A stretch of 64,000 bases of DNA, from contig JAHWDD010000003.1 of NCBI GenBank assembly GCA_023897205.1, positions 3,103,665 through 3,167,664 on the forward strand. Direction: 5' to 3'. Source of the DNA: Exophiala sp. HKRS030. Lineage: Eukaryota > Ascomycota > Eurotiomycetes > Chaetothyriales > Herpotrichiellaceae. The notes beneath the pieces are model-generated. The model was not told the origin of the DNA, made no database searches, and was given only the letters and a program-made list of their open reading frames with translations. A program made the translations under genes and the position numbers. This document shows, one piece after another, positions 11,339 to 23,400 of the stretch; the first letter of the stretch is position 1, and every line of letters begins with the position of its first letter.

Positions 11339-12604
11339 TCAAGGCTGACCGGGCCAAACATTGTCGGCAATTTTCCGGACGAGCTTCAACTTGTTGACCA
11401 TGTCTTGGTGCTTAACGGCATTGCCACTGCTATGGCTCGCAAACCCACATTGAGGTGAGACACCACACCTGTCTAGGGCCTCTTCCTCGCTCTCTCCAGA
11501 TCCTTTGGCGATCCACTTAGCCGCCTCCTTAATACGCGCCACCATCTCGTTCTCGTCCTCCATCTTGGGGAACTTACTCGTTACGACTCCCAATATCACG
11601 TTCTTGTCCTTGGGCAGATATTGCAATGGCTCAAACCCGCCTGCACGTGGTGTATCGTATTCGAGGTAGTATGTGTTCATGTTGAGTTTCTGAAAGAGTA
11701 GAGTTGCAATTCGATCGTAGCCACCCTCGGAGAAATGACGTGAATTGACAAAATTCCCTCGGCACAGATGAACACCAACGTGCATGTCTTCAGGGATTTT
11801 TGCCACACAAGCGTTATAAAGGTCGATGTACTTTGCAAGGAGTTCATCAGCTGAATATGTGTTCAATTCATCCTTCTCCCAGCCTGCGAGCATGGCTTCG
11901 GAGCAGAAGTCTAACAATTATAGGTCAGTATGGTCAGGATACTGCGCGTGAGCCAATAATGAGGAGCGTACATGCAAGATTTGGATCGTCGAATTGAACA
12001 TTTCTCAGTCCATGGTCGTACAAGATCTTCAATTCATCCTGATAAGCTTTGGCAATATCGGCAAAGTACTCATCGTCGTTCTTGTACACATCCTTAGGAT
12101 AGGCTCTGCCTTCTTTGTACCTCAAATGATACCAGTTCGGAGCAGCGAGGGTCAATTTCAGATCACCCCATTTTGACTGTGAGACTTGGCTCTTCAGATA
12201 CTCGAACTGATCCGTATAGGTGCTACCTTTGTGTTTGATCTTGCCCGTGCACACGACCGTTTCACCGGGTTTATAACCCTCCTCTGTGAAAGCGGCGATG
12301 TCAGGAATATACATGCGAAAGAGGTCTGGATCAGGAACTGCAATCTCGGTCATGCCTTCCAGCCCTGGCCAGAAGGAACCCCAAAACATGTGACGTCGGT
12401 ATTCGCCGTCGGTGATGGCATGAAAGCCCAGATCAAGCTGTGTCTTGACTATGTTGCGGACGTCGGCGTCTTCAACATCATGCAGATCGGCCTCGCTAGC
12501 TTTACCCGCTTCCCATGCATGGCGAGTGTCGAGAAGTTTGTCTGTGCGAAGAAGAGATCCAAGATGTTCGGCACGGAAGGGTGGACGACTGTGGCGAGGG
12601 CCAT
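11339..12604 (-). CDS. MetE-like (cobalamin-independent methionine synthase C-terminal family) protein, apparent one-base slip near the N-terminus
   Basis: Exon 1 is 12604-11972 and exon 2 is 11910-11339, separated by a 61-nt intron (GTACGC...TTAG) that restores DDPNLAYFCSEAMLAGW. With one base added in the C run on the minus strand (12579-12581) the protein reads MALATVVHPFRAEHLGSLLR and is 401 aa, the usual length for this family. As given, the ATG frame and the conserved frame differ by one base. Zinc-site residues of the MetE fold can be matched: His and Cys in VHLCRGNF, Glu in YYLEYDTPRAGG and Cys in SPQCGFAS. Such stand-alone C-terminal proteins transfer methyl groups or act on small thiols; the substrate is not known. 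It lacks the N-terminal folate half of true MetE. Confidence 0.85.
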
Positions 12605-13800
12605 GATTGCTCTAGTACCTTGAGACCCTTACACTGGGTCGATGGAGCTGAGGGAGGGTTGCTGTCCTGACGAGGATGGAATGATGACTCTAGAGCTTGC
12701 CTTGATATTTGGATCCTTGACAGCAAACAACAAGGAGATTCCAATCAAGGACAAAAATGTGACTTGAGTGTCAGGAGGATTCAATCGACTAGCAACTCGA
12801 CCTTTCGATCGGATACGTTTTGGGGCTTTGACTGACTACTTAGCACTCGGCACTAGCTATGGCCCAGACGTGGTGGGAGACGATCGAGAGCCCTCGATTG
12901 AAGAAAAGAGTCTTTGCGCCAGCGGCAAAACAGCGGGTTCGGCAGTCATTGTCGTGTGCAGAGTTTTGAGACAGACTGCCGTGGGAGTGGGTGTCTCTGA
13001 CATTGGAAGTGGATGGAGTACCTACAGTGGAGATGACTAGATCTGTACGGAGGACCACTGGGGACTCCATGTCTTGAACCAGTTGGCATTTGTGGTTCTT
13101 TGGCATCGAATATCGAATGGGAGAGAGTAAGTGGGTGGGAGAGGTGAGCGTGATGGTTGATGGACCGCTTCTTTTCCCAGTCGTGGTCATCCTCCTGCGT
13201 TCCCTTCTGCGTTCCCTTGTGCTCCTTCCCTACAAGGATAAGCGAGCGGGGTTCGTATCTCCACTTTTTGCCAAAAGGTTACCCCGCGCCTTGAGGCCAA
13301 CATCGACCAGCGACGACCAGCACTCCAGACACATCCTGAGCTATTGTCTCTCGTATACTGACTCTTACAGGTTGGATCAACGTCTACCAAGTGTGATTTC
13401 AGGTTCACTATCATCGGCTAACCCAGAATTTCCCTCGGTCCATCCAGTCAGCAATATAAGAGCGGCGTCAACCTCACGTGAATTGCATTCGCCTCCACTA
13501 TTTCGTTCAAGGCTGTGCGGACGAGGCTGCAAACTTCCGACAGGGTCCTGCAACGTGGCATAACCTGGCCAAACGTGGTAAGATATTGATATCCAAGGTT
13601 CGGGTCTTGGCTTTTGCACCAGGTCTTTCAACTCCGGGCTGAGGTTCTGATACAAATTGATATCATCACCACACGGGCAGCCCTTCAATAGCTCTGGCCT
13701 CCAGCCCTTGACTCCTTTATGTCAACAGCAAAGCCTGCATTTCCCTTGTGCTCGTTACACTGGGAAGAGGGTGACATGATACGCCCTCTACATCGTCGCT
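12605..13800. promoter_or_regulatory. Divergent intergenic region between the MetE-like gene and the F-box gene
   Basis: About 1.2 kb upstream of both flanking genes, so it must hold both promoters. Near 13197-13222 the words TGCGTTCCCT and close variants are repeated. No gene was recognised; open stretches on the minus strand at 12840-13190 and 13377-13688 have no family resemblance. Confidence 0.45.
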
Positions 13801-14922
13801 ATGATGCTTCTTGAGCTACCCAACGAGATCCTAGCAAGAATCGTTGGCTTCCTCGACAGCCCGAGCCCCTTTGACGACAGAGCATTGGATAAGCCTCAAC
13901 TGTACGAGCACAAGACTGGCTTTTCCATACAGCCTTCGCAGATATTGCCAACCCATGTCAGCCTTAAACATCTCTCGGCATCATGCCTGTTATTCCGTTC
14001 AATATCTCTACCAGTTCTCTTCAAGCATGTCACAATTAACCCCTTACACCTCAGCGACTTCCTTAGCTTCTTGAGCAAAAACCAGCTCAACCAACGAGTA
14101 ACTAGTGTAGTAGCAATCGTCATTGGCCACTACAATCATATCCACCCAGCGTGGTGGGCTCGATTATTGAACGACGTGCCGGCAACCCGCTTCAGCATCA
14201 TCGGAGCACCGCAGATTTTCTCCGAGATGGCAGGCACCTCTTCTTGGAGCACTGACGAGTGGGCATTCAACATGAAATCTCAGATCTTGAGTCTGGACCA
14301 GTCCATGGACGCGGCACGGTGCAGAATCGACTACGACAACCTGCCTAATATCCTCACCGCCCGCCCGTGGACTAGAATGCTGGTCAACGAAGGTTCCAGC
14401 GTGCTCGCGTACACGACGTATGAGTATTTCTTTCGGAAGACGCCATCTGTTTTGTCCGCGTTGCACTTCAACAACCCGGAAATTGGAGAACAAGTTTTTG
14501 CAAATCTTCAAGAGTTTGAATTTGTAGCAATTTTTCCCTTCTACAACCATGTGGAGGAAGTTCTCAAATGCGTGCGGAAGATGACCAATCTGCAAAAGCT
14601 CTCGATTCAAATCTGTCCAACCCCGGATAGCACAGTCCTGCACGATGAGATTGAGGCGGCAGGTGGACATTTGGATGTCAATGACCCCTGGAATGAGTGT
14701 GACACCTCGTGGAGATTGATAGCCTACAATGTGGCGGCTTTGAGTAGTGGGGGGAATCTTCGAGAATTGCACATGCATGATGTCAGGCTGGATGGGGTCA
14801 AAACCACGCTGGAAGATAGCCTCAACACCGTCCTCAAACAGTCTTGGATTTACCAGGGCCAAGGGTCGGGCATATGGCGGACAAGAATTCCAGCCGATAA
14901 GGGGGGTGATGTTATTGGGTGA
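13801..14922 (+). CDS. F-box domain protein
   Basis: A 373-aa single-exon protein. The extreme N-terminus (LLELPNEILARIVGFLDSP) is a good F-box, the motif that binds Skp1 in SCF ubiquitin ligases. It is followed by a family-typical cysteine and hydrophobic segment (LSASCLLFRSISLPVLFKHV). The rest is a weak leucine-rich-like region (EEVLKCVRKMTNLQKLSIQI; LREIHM-like segment near 320) that would recognise substrate. The final 30 residues are glycine-rich and less family-like. A G6 run near 14899-14904 lies close to the stop, so the C-terminus could be altered by an intron or a base error. The specific target is unknown. Confidence 0.8.
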   Translation: MMLLELPNEILARIVGFLDSPSPFDDRALDKPQLYEHKTGFSIQPSQILPTHVSLKHLSASCLLFRSISLPVLFKHVTINPLHLSDFLSFLSKNQLNQRVTSVVAIVIGHYNHIHPAWWARLLNDVPATRFSIIGAPQIFSEMAGTSSWSTDEWAFNMKSQILSLDQSMDAARCRIDYDNLPNILTARPWTRMLVNEGSSVLAYTTYEYFFRKTPSVLSALHFNNPEIGEQVFANLQEFEFVAIFPFYNHVEEVLKCVRKMTNLQKLSIQICPTPDSTVLHDEIEAAGGHLDVNDPWNECDTSWRLIAYNVAALSSGGNLRELHMHDVRLDGVKTTLEDSLNTVLKQSWIYQGQGSGIWRTRIPADKGGDVIG

Positions 14923-16095
14923 TCAGCTATGCCGGGGAGACAATGTTCCGTAAACGGTTTATATTCCTCAGCAATAGTCATGAAAGCTCATCAAAGTGTA
15001 CGTAGTGGATTGTCTTGAGTCGCGTGGAGGTGCTGGGTAGTTGATCACCAGCCATCAGCCATTGCTATGACTTTTCAACATGTTGAGAACACGTAGTCGG
15101 CTGTGCTTAGGATCGAAGCTTCAATGGGGGATCGAGGAATCAGGAAAGGTATCATTCCACCAACGACGAGAGTAGGAGATGATCGACAGTTGCGCATACT
15201 AATACTACATTAGTCGTCAGTTGTGTCAGTCAGAGCACCTCAACAACTGTGTCAAGCATCGACCAGGACCTGGTCCTTTGAAAGGTCTGATTGACCCTCA
15301 ATCTCTCGTTTCATGTGGAGATGCGACTCAGAATTCCGATCTGCGAGGACGACAAGCCCCGTTCTAACACTGGGGGTCGATTGCTGGGATTTGAAAGTTA
15401 CAATAGCAAATCTCGATCAGTCCACCGTGGGCAACAGAGGCCAGCTGCGCCAGATGAGTCTAGTGGCGTCCGGATACAAACCGAGATAGCTTTGTCGCAT
15501 TACGTTTGGCCCAGACTGCTAGGGGTCGCCAACAAAAGACCAGGTTTCTGTCTAATCGCGTCCAGCGGAAAACTGTTCCGCCCATTTCAATGACCCCGAT
15601 GCCTTGGCGATGAGGGTGCCAAAAGGTGTGCGTTTGCAACTAATTACACCCGGACGCCCCACTCCGTGGGAGCTAGGTCTGAAGACTCGGAAGTACAACT
15701 CCCATGAACATCTCGTTTGGATGAAAGAATCGGTCTGCACGAGCTGACCACTTCACGGCCCATTCGCCTTGAGTCCTTCAAGGGTGCTAACAAGTGGACC
15801 AGGAGAACTGGAGACGTGCTGAACGCAGCCTACTTTGGTCTAGAGCAGCGTGGTGCCGTCATTTCTCCCGCCAACTCAGGAATACCCATCCTTTGGCAGT
15901 GGCGTTTCCCACTCTCCATTCATTTACCTGGTTCAAACCTACGACTCGCTCAGGTACTTGTCTTTTCCGACAATATCTCCCTATCCCCCTTGAGGATTGT
16001 GCTCCTTCAATAAACAAACGTGACATCCACAATTTCATCTCTCTGTAATGGTGACTTGCCTCTTCTCCTCGTGATATGAGTTTCCTGTTCCAACC
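14923..16095. other. Intergenic, no gene recognised; leader of the Zn2Cys6 gene at its right end
   Basis: About 1.2 kb without a supported gene. The segment from about 15900 to 16095 is CT-rich and lies directly before the ATG at 16096. Confidence 0.5.
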
Positions 16096-18178
16096 ATGCC
16101 AACGGTGCCGAAACCGAGACCTCTCAAACCTGCCAAGGACGGCCTGCCCCCAAAGCTCCAAGTGGCAAGAAGAGACAATCCAACGCTCGAATCTCTGCCG
16201 CCTGCGAGGCATGCAAGAAGAGGAAGACAAAATGCACAGGAGGCCCGCCGCCTTGCCAGCTGTGCGAGTCACTCAAGACAGAATGTATTATCGACCTGAC
16301 TCTTGACATGCGCCGCCGGGCGGCCTTTCAGCGCACGGTCGATGAATCTAAATCCTTCCAAGATGGCCTCAATGACTTGATAGAAGGGATTCGAGATGGG
16401 CCTCAATCCGACGAGTTGATCCAATTCATCCGGCGCGGGGCAACAAACGAGGAGGTTAGAGAAGCCACACAGCGATTGCAGAATCTACGCTCCGTCAACA
16501 AACGCGATGAAGACAGCGCAATGAAGTTGGAAGGCTCGGAGTCACCTGTCGATGATTTAGCCGACGCATCCAGTGTGACCAGAAGTCAGATTGGCCAAGC
16601 TCTCTCCAATGTCGACGACGATAACGAGGCATACAGGCCGACATCAGACTCGGCCCAGACTGACGAACCCGACCGGACGAGTCACATCTGGGATCTCCTT
16701 CGACGACTGAAAGCCGCGTCCATGTCGGATGCGGAGAAGTTACTGCACAATTTCGTCAAATCCCAGGTGATTGACAGTTCTTCTTCATCCAATGCGTACG
16801 ATCCCGGCCATTGGCAACTCGATGGCTTTAGTACCAATGCCATGGCACCTACAGCCCAGGAACGTTCGACATGGCATCCTGCTTTGACTATACGATCACG
16901 CAATGAAACGTCGGACCAACGCATAGAGGTAAGGTTGCACTGCATATCACTCTGTACATCGCATTGGTTGGCTACTGGCCGATTAACAATCACTTGTGGC
17001 CGTACTACACCATGATGTTGCGAGATGAAAAAACAAAAGACCGCATCCTTGATTGTGAATGCAACAGCTGACTGCAGATCAGTTAGGCTTTACTGGACCA
17101 TTCCAGCGTCGCTTTTCAACAGCATCGTCGGCATCCTCTAGCAATAGAGGCGGATTATCGTCACTTAGAGGAATGACGCGGGTCGATTCAAACACAAACA
17201 CCAATTATACTGCAACAACACACAGTGATATAATGAGAGACCTGACCGAATTGGCGTCGCCGCTGTTACCTTATATCGAAATGACGGGATCTCCAGCAAC
17301 AAGTTCACTTCTCGCGAGCACTTGGGATCTGTCCATCACTCAAGAAGATGGACTTACAAATCTGCGCGTTCCTATTCATTTGGTCCAGCCACTGATCGTT
17401 CCCGACGATTCCTACCTCAGCAACATGTACACTGATTACGTCCGCGGGGCGAGATACATGCTGAAACAAGGAACTCCGTTGGAAGAACTGCTTGGGCCGG
17501 TCGATCAGATCCCCGTGGACTTCTTTTTCAGGAACCGTGAGTCAGCTGATGTCTGGGACTGCGCCTCGTGGGCGTGTGAAGTCTGGCGTAGTTTTGTCGA
17601 AACCGACTGTTGTGTGCGATTAGCGAGTGTTATGTGTCTGACGTTAATGATGCGAGTAGGTCAATTCATGTCATGTTTTTGTGTCAAGAAGGAATTCCAG
17701 TGTAACACGCTAACGGTTGAACGTGCGCTAGTGGATGCTCGCACCCACACTCACGAATTATCAGAAGATCCCGGACATGATGAAGCCGACACCCTCTCAG
17801 AGGATGATTCCTCATATAGCGGCAGTCGAGACGATGCCTATGTGAGCACACCCCCATGAGCCCCCCCTTGAGCCCCCTTGAGCTACTTACGTAGCACCAA
17901 ACCATTCTCAGCTGACTTGCGACGTGTATAGTGGACCTATCCGGGACGCGGTCATCTACCAGCTCCGGGACTGGTTGTCAGAACTGACCAAGGCTTCTTG
18001 GAGCGTTAATTGGCCGCACAATGTAGAGGACGCAATTGAACAGGACCCGGCGACCGGGTCCAAACGACTGACCAATGCTTTTATCGATCATGCGAGCAAG
18101 TACGAGCATTGGAGTGTAGGGCGCAGCTTCTTGCGAGGCTTTCCTGAATTATCAGGGCGGATAAGAACACATGATTGA
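16096..18178 (+). CDS. Zn2Cys6 transcription factor with a DUF3425-like C-terminus, apparent one-base slip before the zinc cluster
   Basis: Four exons: 16096-16928, 17068-17655, 17732-17841 and 17932-18178. Introns are 139, 76 and 90 nt with GT-AG ends, and each restores a conserved run. With one extra C in the run at 16147-16151 the protein is 592 aa. It starts MPTVPKPRPLKPAKDGLPPK and has a perfect zinc cluster at about residues 37-64 (CEACKKRKTKC, then CQLCESLKTEC; spacing C-x2-C-x6-C-x6-C-x2-C-x6-C). After the cluster comes a helical dimerisation-like region (MRRRAAFQRTVDESKSFQD). The C-terminal half carries motifs of a domain common in fungal bZIP and C6 regulators (DFFFRNRESADVWDCASWA; KPTPSQRMIPHIAAVE; LTKASWSVNWPHNVEDA; WSVGRSFLRGFPE). 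It is a nuclear regulator; targets are unknown. Confidence 0.88.
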
Positions 18179-19470
18179 CGAACACGAGAACAAGTCGAAT
18201 GGTAGAATGATGAACGACCAGCCTTCCAACGAACCAACGAACCAACCAACGATTCCAATGGATGATCACCTGGCCACATGACCTTGTTTGATGAAGGTGA
18301 CACAAGACCTCATGTGGGAAGAAAGGACACGGAGCCCTCCAAGACAAAAGCCACCCACACCAATCGTGGTATTCGATGCGCGCAACCTTTCCAACAATAA
18401 CAATGAATGGAGGTGTGCCACAGTCGCGACCAGCCACGAATTCCACTCCTTCAGAAGAAAAACAAGACAGCATCCCCGGACATAACCGAGGATATCAGTT
18501 AGGGCTGCTGATCGTGAGGCGCTGAACAAACCAACCCTGGAAAAAACAAATACCTGAAACCGGGAAAACGAGCGAGCGAACAAAAGTGCCAGAGTGCTCG
18601 ACCAAGGCCACGGCAGCAGAAATGGGGCGGTGCCAAATGGAACCAACCACGACCAACCAGAAAGCTCCAGCCAAAAGGGACACTGGCCACGTGATCGGCC
18701 TTAGCCGAAGACTTGGCAATAACATCCAGCCAATCGCCGTCGAGGTGGCGCTCTCAACGCCTCAGGCACCCAAAGTTTCCAGATGTGGCGAAATACCAAG
18801 TAATATGTAATTGATTCTTCGTAGAAAGCCAGGGAAGCACGGCAGAGAGACGCAAACGAGAAGAAAAAAGGCCGAGGCGATATTCTCCCCTTACGCTTTT
18901 TGTGTATGGTTGACAGTGTCTCTCTGGACTGCGCTCGCGCTCCCCGAGATCCAGGTGCGCGATTTTGGTCTCATTGAACTATACCCCGAGTAGTGGCAAT
19001 ATAATGGTAATTCTCTTGAGGGACATCTGGGATTATGGATGCCTATCTCTTGCCGTCTTAGCCAGGCATCCAAGGATACCGACGTCGGAAGTATAGAACA
19101 ACTCGAAATGTAGTTGAGGTGAGCGGGAAAACAATCATATCATTTGCTGGTGTATGCCGCCCGTACGGGATCTGTCTAGAAAAAGAGTAGCGAACTAACT
19201 AATCAGTATTAAGTACAGGCTGCTATCGTCGTAACGTCGTTACAAGTATGCTCCAGGCTGTTTTTTGTTCTTTTTGCTTTCGTCCTTCTTTCTTTCACAT
19301 TCTTCGCCTCCTTCGCATCAACGCACTGTTCGTTACGTGTACACAGACACCCAAGATGTGCCAAAAAGGAAAACCAAGGGGATATCCACCACTCGCAAGA
19401 CTACCATCTCCCCCCCCCCTTCCCACACCTAGCACAATCCCTGCTGGTTCGCGTGCCTGTCGATCATGAT
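18179..19470. other. Convergent intergenic region, no gene recognised
   Basis: It lies between two convergent genes (Zn2Cys6 factor and C2H2 factor). There is a short tetranucleotide-like repeat (AACC/AACGA words) at about 18228-18252. A C-run, CCCCCCCC, occurs near 19410. No open stretch has family resemblance. Confidence 0.5.
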
Positions 19471-20433
19471 TCAACCTCCAGGACCAGCTGGAGGCATCCT
19501 CGCTTGCATCTGGACATTGTAGACTGTCTGAGGAGGCAGTGCTTGTAGCAGGGCCTGCAGTCTCTGCAACTCATTCGCTTGTCGCAAGATAACATCGTCT
19601 CTGTTACGCACTTCGCCGCGCAGCCATTGGATCACGTCGCTTTCCTTGGATACTAGCTCTTGTCCTTCCGACGGCCTCGCCACCCGTGACTCAGTATCCT
19701 GCTGCCTGCTGCTGTTGCTGCTCGGGATGGGTTCGGATCCTGCTAGTCCTGCGGCCATGGTGGTTGACAGACGTCTTCGCTTCGGAGGTGGCAATTGTTG
19801 TAGGTGATGGCGGTGCTGCTTCTCGTGGTGCTCCTCTTTCTGTTGTTGTGATGCAGTTGTGGTTGTGGCTGTGGTGGTGGTGACAATCTCAGGATGTGAC
19901 GATGCTCTGTTCGAGTCCCGATTCGACAGTTCCTCCAAATGTCGCCTCCTCTTGTGTTCCTCGAGGTTCTCTTTTCTCGTGAACCCTGTGCCTGAACTCC
20001 GATTACAGTTTGGAAAGGGACAGAATAACGGCTGCTTGGTCGACAGGTGCATACGATGCACTTCCCTCTGGTGACGAAGGAGACCTCCAGAATATGTAAA
20101 TCCTGGGTTTAATTCGCATCCAGGCTCGCGACACTTGTAGGGACGCTCATGACGGTCCATATGCTTGTTCCATTCGCAGACCCTTTTGAATGTCTGACCC
20201 TTTCCCTGGCAGTTGATGTGATCGCAAAAGATCTGATTGTGTTCATTGCGCGGCGGCGACCTGCTCCGACGCACGGCGTTGTGGACTTTGATGATGCGAG
20301 GCTGAGGTGATAAAGTAGCCTCGTCAGCCATGGCGAGGAGTACTGGCTTGATTTCTGGAGTGGTATTTGTACTCGATGACCCACCTTCGTCTGGTGGTGA
20401 ATATGGATACTTGAGATTATCTCTCATGATCAT
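19471..20433 (-). CDS. C2H2 zinc-finger transcription factor
   Basis: A single-exon protein of 320 aa read from the ATG at 20433. Three fingers lie in tandem: about residues 69-95 (FCDHINCQGKGQTFKR...HMDRH), 99-126 (YKCREPGCELNPGFTYSGG...HQREVH) and 136-165 (FCPFPNCNRSSGTGFTRKE...HKRRRH). Finger spacing with a long Cys-Cys loop is usual for fungal C2H2 regulators. A Thr/Gln/His-rich low-complexity segment follows, then a basic patch (PPPKRRRLSTT) that could be a nuclear localisation signal. The C-terminal 60 residues form a probable coiled coil (RNRDDVILRQANELQRLQ) that would allow dimerisation. The frame is intact. Targets are not known. Confidence 0.88.
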   Translation of the reverse strand: MIMRDNLKYPYSPPDEGGSSSTNTTPEIKPVLLAMADEATLSPQPRIIKVHNAVRRSRSPPRNEHNQIFCDHINCQGKGQTFKRVCEWNKHMDRHERPYKCREPGCELNPGFTYSGGLLRHQREVHRMHLSTKQPLFCPFPNCNRSSGTGFTRKENLEEHKRRRHLEELSNRDSNRASSHPEIVTTTTATTTTASQQQKEEHHEKQHRHHLQQLPPPKRRRLSTTMAAGLAGSEPIPSSNSSRQQDTESRVARPSEGQELVSKESDVIQWLRGEVRNRDDVILRQANELQRLQALLQALPPQTVYNVQMQARMPPAGPGG

Positions 20434-23400
20434 GATGACAATGGATGGACGATCAAGCGTGTGCGACCTCGAAGATTGTGGTGTGTTTTGAGTAAGCCTC
20501 AGGTAGGATGTACGGCAAGATGCGAGTGGAGTGAGGATAAAATAAGGCTTGCAAAGGCAGGAGGCGAGAGAACGAGGGTAGTATTAAATATATCTGGCCT
20601 AGACGTTCCTGGCATGGGACCTTTTGCATATGAGGACTCTAGAGCCTAGTACGCCAGGCTGTGCCTAAGGATGAACAGTCATCACTTTTGCAAGAGGCCA
20701 CAAGCCTCCTATGCGTGGCAATAGTGTATGAAAGTAGGCACGAGGTCAAGCGCCACACCGAGGGCTCGGATTAAGAACCCTGAAGGCCAGCAAATACACT
20801 GATGCGAATAGGTTAGTAGATATAGTTCGCTTTTGCACGAAAGATGTTTCGCCTGAAACCAGACTTCTCGCGGTTGCCTAACCCCGATTGGAGCCTGACG
20901 ACTTGTGAGGCATGTGACCTTGTCGGGAAAGATATGAATACTTATGTTCACATGACTCATCCGAGCTGCTGCTCACCTGGATGTCCTGGTACGAGCCTAG
21001 ATACTTGGTAAGATGAAGCATCCTTAGCATGTGGACCTCTTGTGAAGTCCTGAAGGAGGAACCCTGGCGCGGGTTGGGGCCACGCTGATGTCTGAAGCAA
21101 GATCCCTCCCTCCTCCCAGTCAGATTCGCTATAGATGCTCCAGTGCTAATGTTGGGTGACCGCGATTTGCGCGCCTTGAAAGTCGAAATCCGGCTGCTGC
21201 CAAGAAAGTCAACCAGTCATCGAGGCGTACACTCTTGCGCTGGAAGCCTGTGAACCAAAAAAATCCTAGACATTTGTATTGTACCTGATTTTCAGTTTGC
21301 GCTGGGGCCTTTCCCCAGCAATCAGGAAGTCGAGGAGTCATGAATTCCACTAGTAAACAAGGCAGCAGTGCAGTGATTCGTCTGTAGTGGACTTATGCCT
21401 AGCGAATTAGTGGCATAGCTTCGAAATTGACTCGATTCACACATCTTTAGTGTTGGAACTAGTTGGCGTCGCAAAAGCCCCATATGCAAGGCTTCGTTGG
21501 CCACTACGGCCCGAGACTGTCAGGGCACTCAGCTAGCTCAGACGAGCTCAACGAGACCCGGACAGGGAGCAGATACGCGGCTCGGACATCTCACTGTTGG
21601 ATAACGTTGGATTCTGACCAGGACTGGCTCAGCGTCAGCGTCGACACTGTACCACCTCATCCACCGGAGTCATGAGGAGTCCTGTTCCCGTCAAACATGC
21701 AGCCAAAATCGATCGTGTGGCGCAGCAGGGCTCGCTAACCCCGCGACCTCAGCTAAGGGGAGAAGGAGGGGCCAAGTCATCCTCAGTATTTGCGTAATAC
21801 ATTCAGCTGTGAAGCGCAAATCATATAGAGCCATATAATTTTCCGCGGCTTCGAATTCAATGATTCTGGAATTAATCGACGTAAATTTAAACTATATTGA
21901 ATACGTAGTTCGTACTACCTGGTAGGGAGGATATGCAAGTTCCAGCCTGACGGTGAGTATCTCTGAGCTTGGTGCTTTTACATAAGCATTCTCTGCGCCA
22001 CGCACAGTTGGTGGGTGCTGAGAATGATGATGTGGCTTTCAGTCGATTCCTGGCCACCTAAATAGCCTGCTGACGACTCGATCCTGTTATTATATTACGA
22101 CAAATACCAAGGCTTCCCCAATCCCTCTCCCAGAATATGAGTCTGATGACACGATCAGTACTTATTTAGTTAGTTGCGTCGACTCGCAAGTCCGACACGT
22201 CCGCGGGGCAATGAGGTTGAGTTCTTCGTACCCCAAGGCCGACGCAGGAGTTGCGGCGAAGCAACCCTGTCGTACCAAATATAACCACTGTCCCAAACTT
22301 TCCCAGGGTTTCAACTTGTGCTTCAAGTTACGGATCATGGAACTATGCCGCCAAGCATAAGATTGTGCAGGATGACGGAGAAGACATACGCGTTGCTGCT
22401 TGACGGATTGTGTTGGCCTTGATTCCTGGATCCTGAGAAGAATACCAGGAAAATCCTGGGATTGTCCTCGCGGCTCCCGCTCAAATCTTGGTTCGAGGCT
22501 GAGCCCAACCGGACAGCGATCGACACTCAGGTTTAGTCTTCGCAACAAGACTTACGTTGCTCTTCACCGGCTCGACAGTGTCCCAACTCACCATTTCTCG
22601 TCCCAAAGTCCGTTAGAAAGTCCTTGACCTTCTGCGGCTCCAACACATCAACGCCTGAGCAGAACGTCTGCGTAATACTAACTCGTGGACAAGGCAAAAA
22701 AGGTGGGGGCTGTGGAAGTGGTGCTTGTCGCAACCAAGATCTAATTTGCCAAATAGATCTAGAATATCTAAAACGAGTTCCATCACGGGAAAAAGCCTAA
22801 CCCAGAGTACAGAGCACCTTCTTCTATCGGCCAACTTTCAGGTGTTTTAAAAGCAGCGGTCCAATCATACAGGCGAAATTGACTTACCGGCCAATCAGCC
22901 TTGGGGCGGAAGACTAAAGAAGACTATATTGGGTCAATAATTACGGCCAGCTTTGTCTCAAACGGGTCTAAGAAACGTGAAAAGGGACAAGCCCAATCAC
23001 GGTCTATACGAGGCGTTTTTCGGCAATCCACTAAAGAAAGGTACTTTATGCCATGTCATAGACGAATGGAGACTGATCAAAGCACCTGAGCCGAGTCTTG
23101 CTTCGTACTGAACAGACTCATGCTCCAGCTCACAAGGCCATTTTAATTGCCATTGCCAATACTAGATCAGCCCGACGCCACCTCGCCTCCCCATGGTCTC
23201 TATATGCCCAGACTGGGACCTTTGGGCAACTTTTGTGTAACTATAAACCCAATTAAGTCTTTTCAGGGCAAGCCACTTCCAGCGTGCTCGAACAGAACAT
23301 GTCACTGCAATGGTATTTCGTCTACGATTTTGGAAAACAACGCATTTGCAGACGAAGTACTTCTGAGGCTTGGGTTGAGGTCGACGGTGCGGTTCTGCAT

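Noticed and set aside
12840..13190. 116-codon minus-strand frame upstream of the MetE-like gene
   Set aside because: Considered as a 5' exon of the MetE-like gene, but the ATG at 12604 with one added base explains the start more simply.
14164..14862. 232-codon minus-strand frame inside the F-box gene
   Set aside because: Antisense shadow of a well-supported F-box coding sequence with no start context or family match.
17534..17560. GTGAGT donor-like site followed by a CTGAT word in exon 2 of the Zn2Cys6 gene
   Set aside because: Reading straight through keeps the conserved FFFRNRE...WDCASWACEVW segment, so no intron is placed here.
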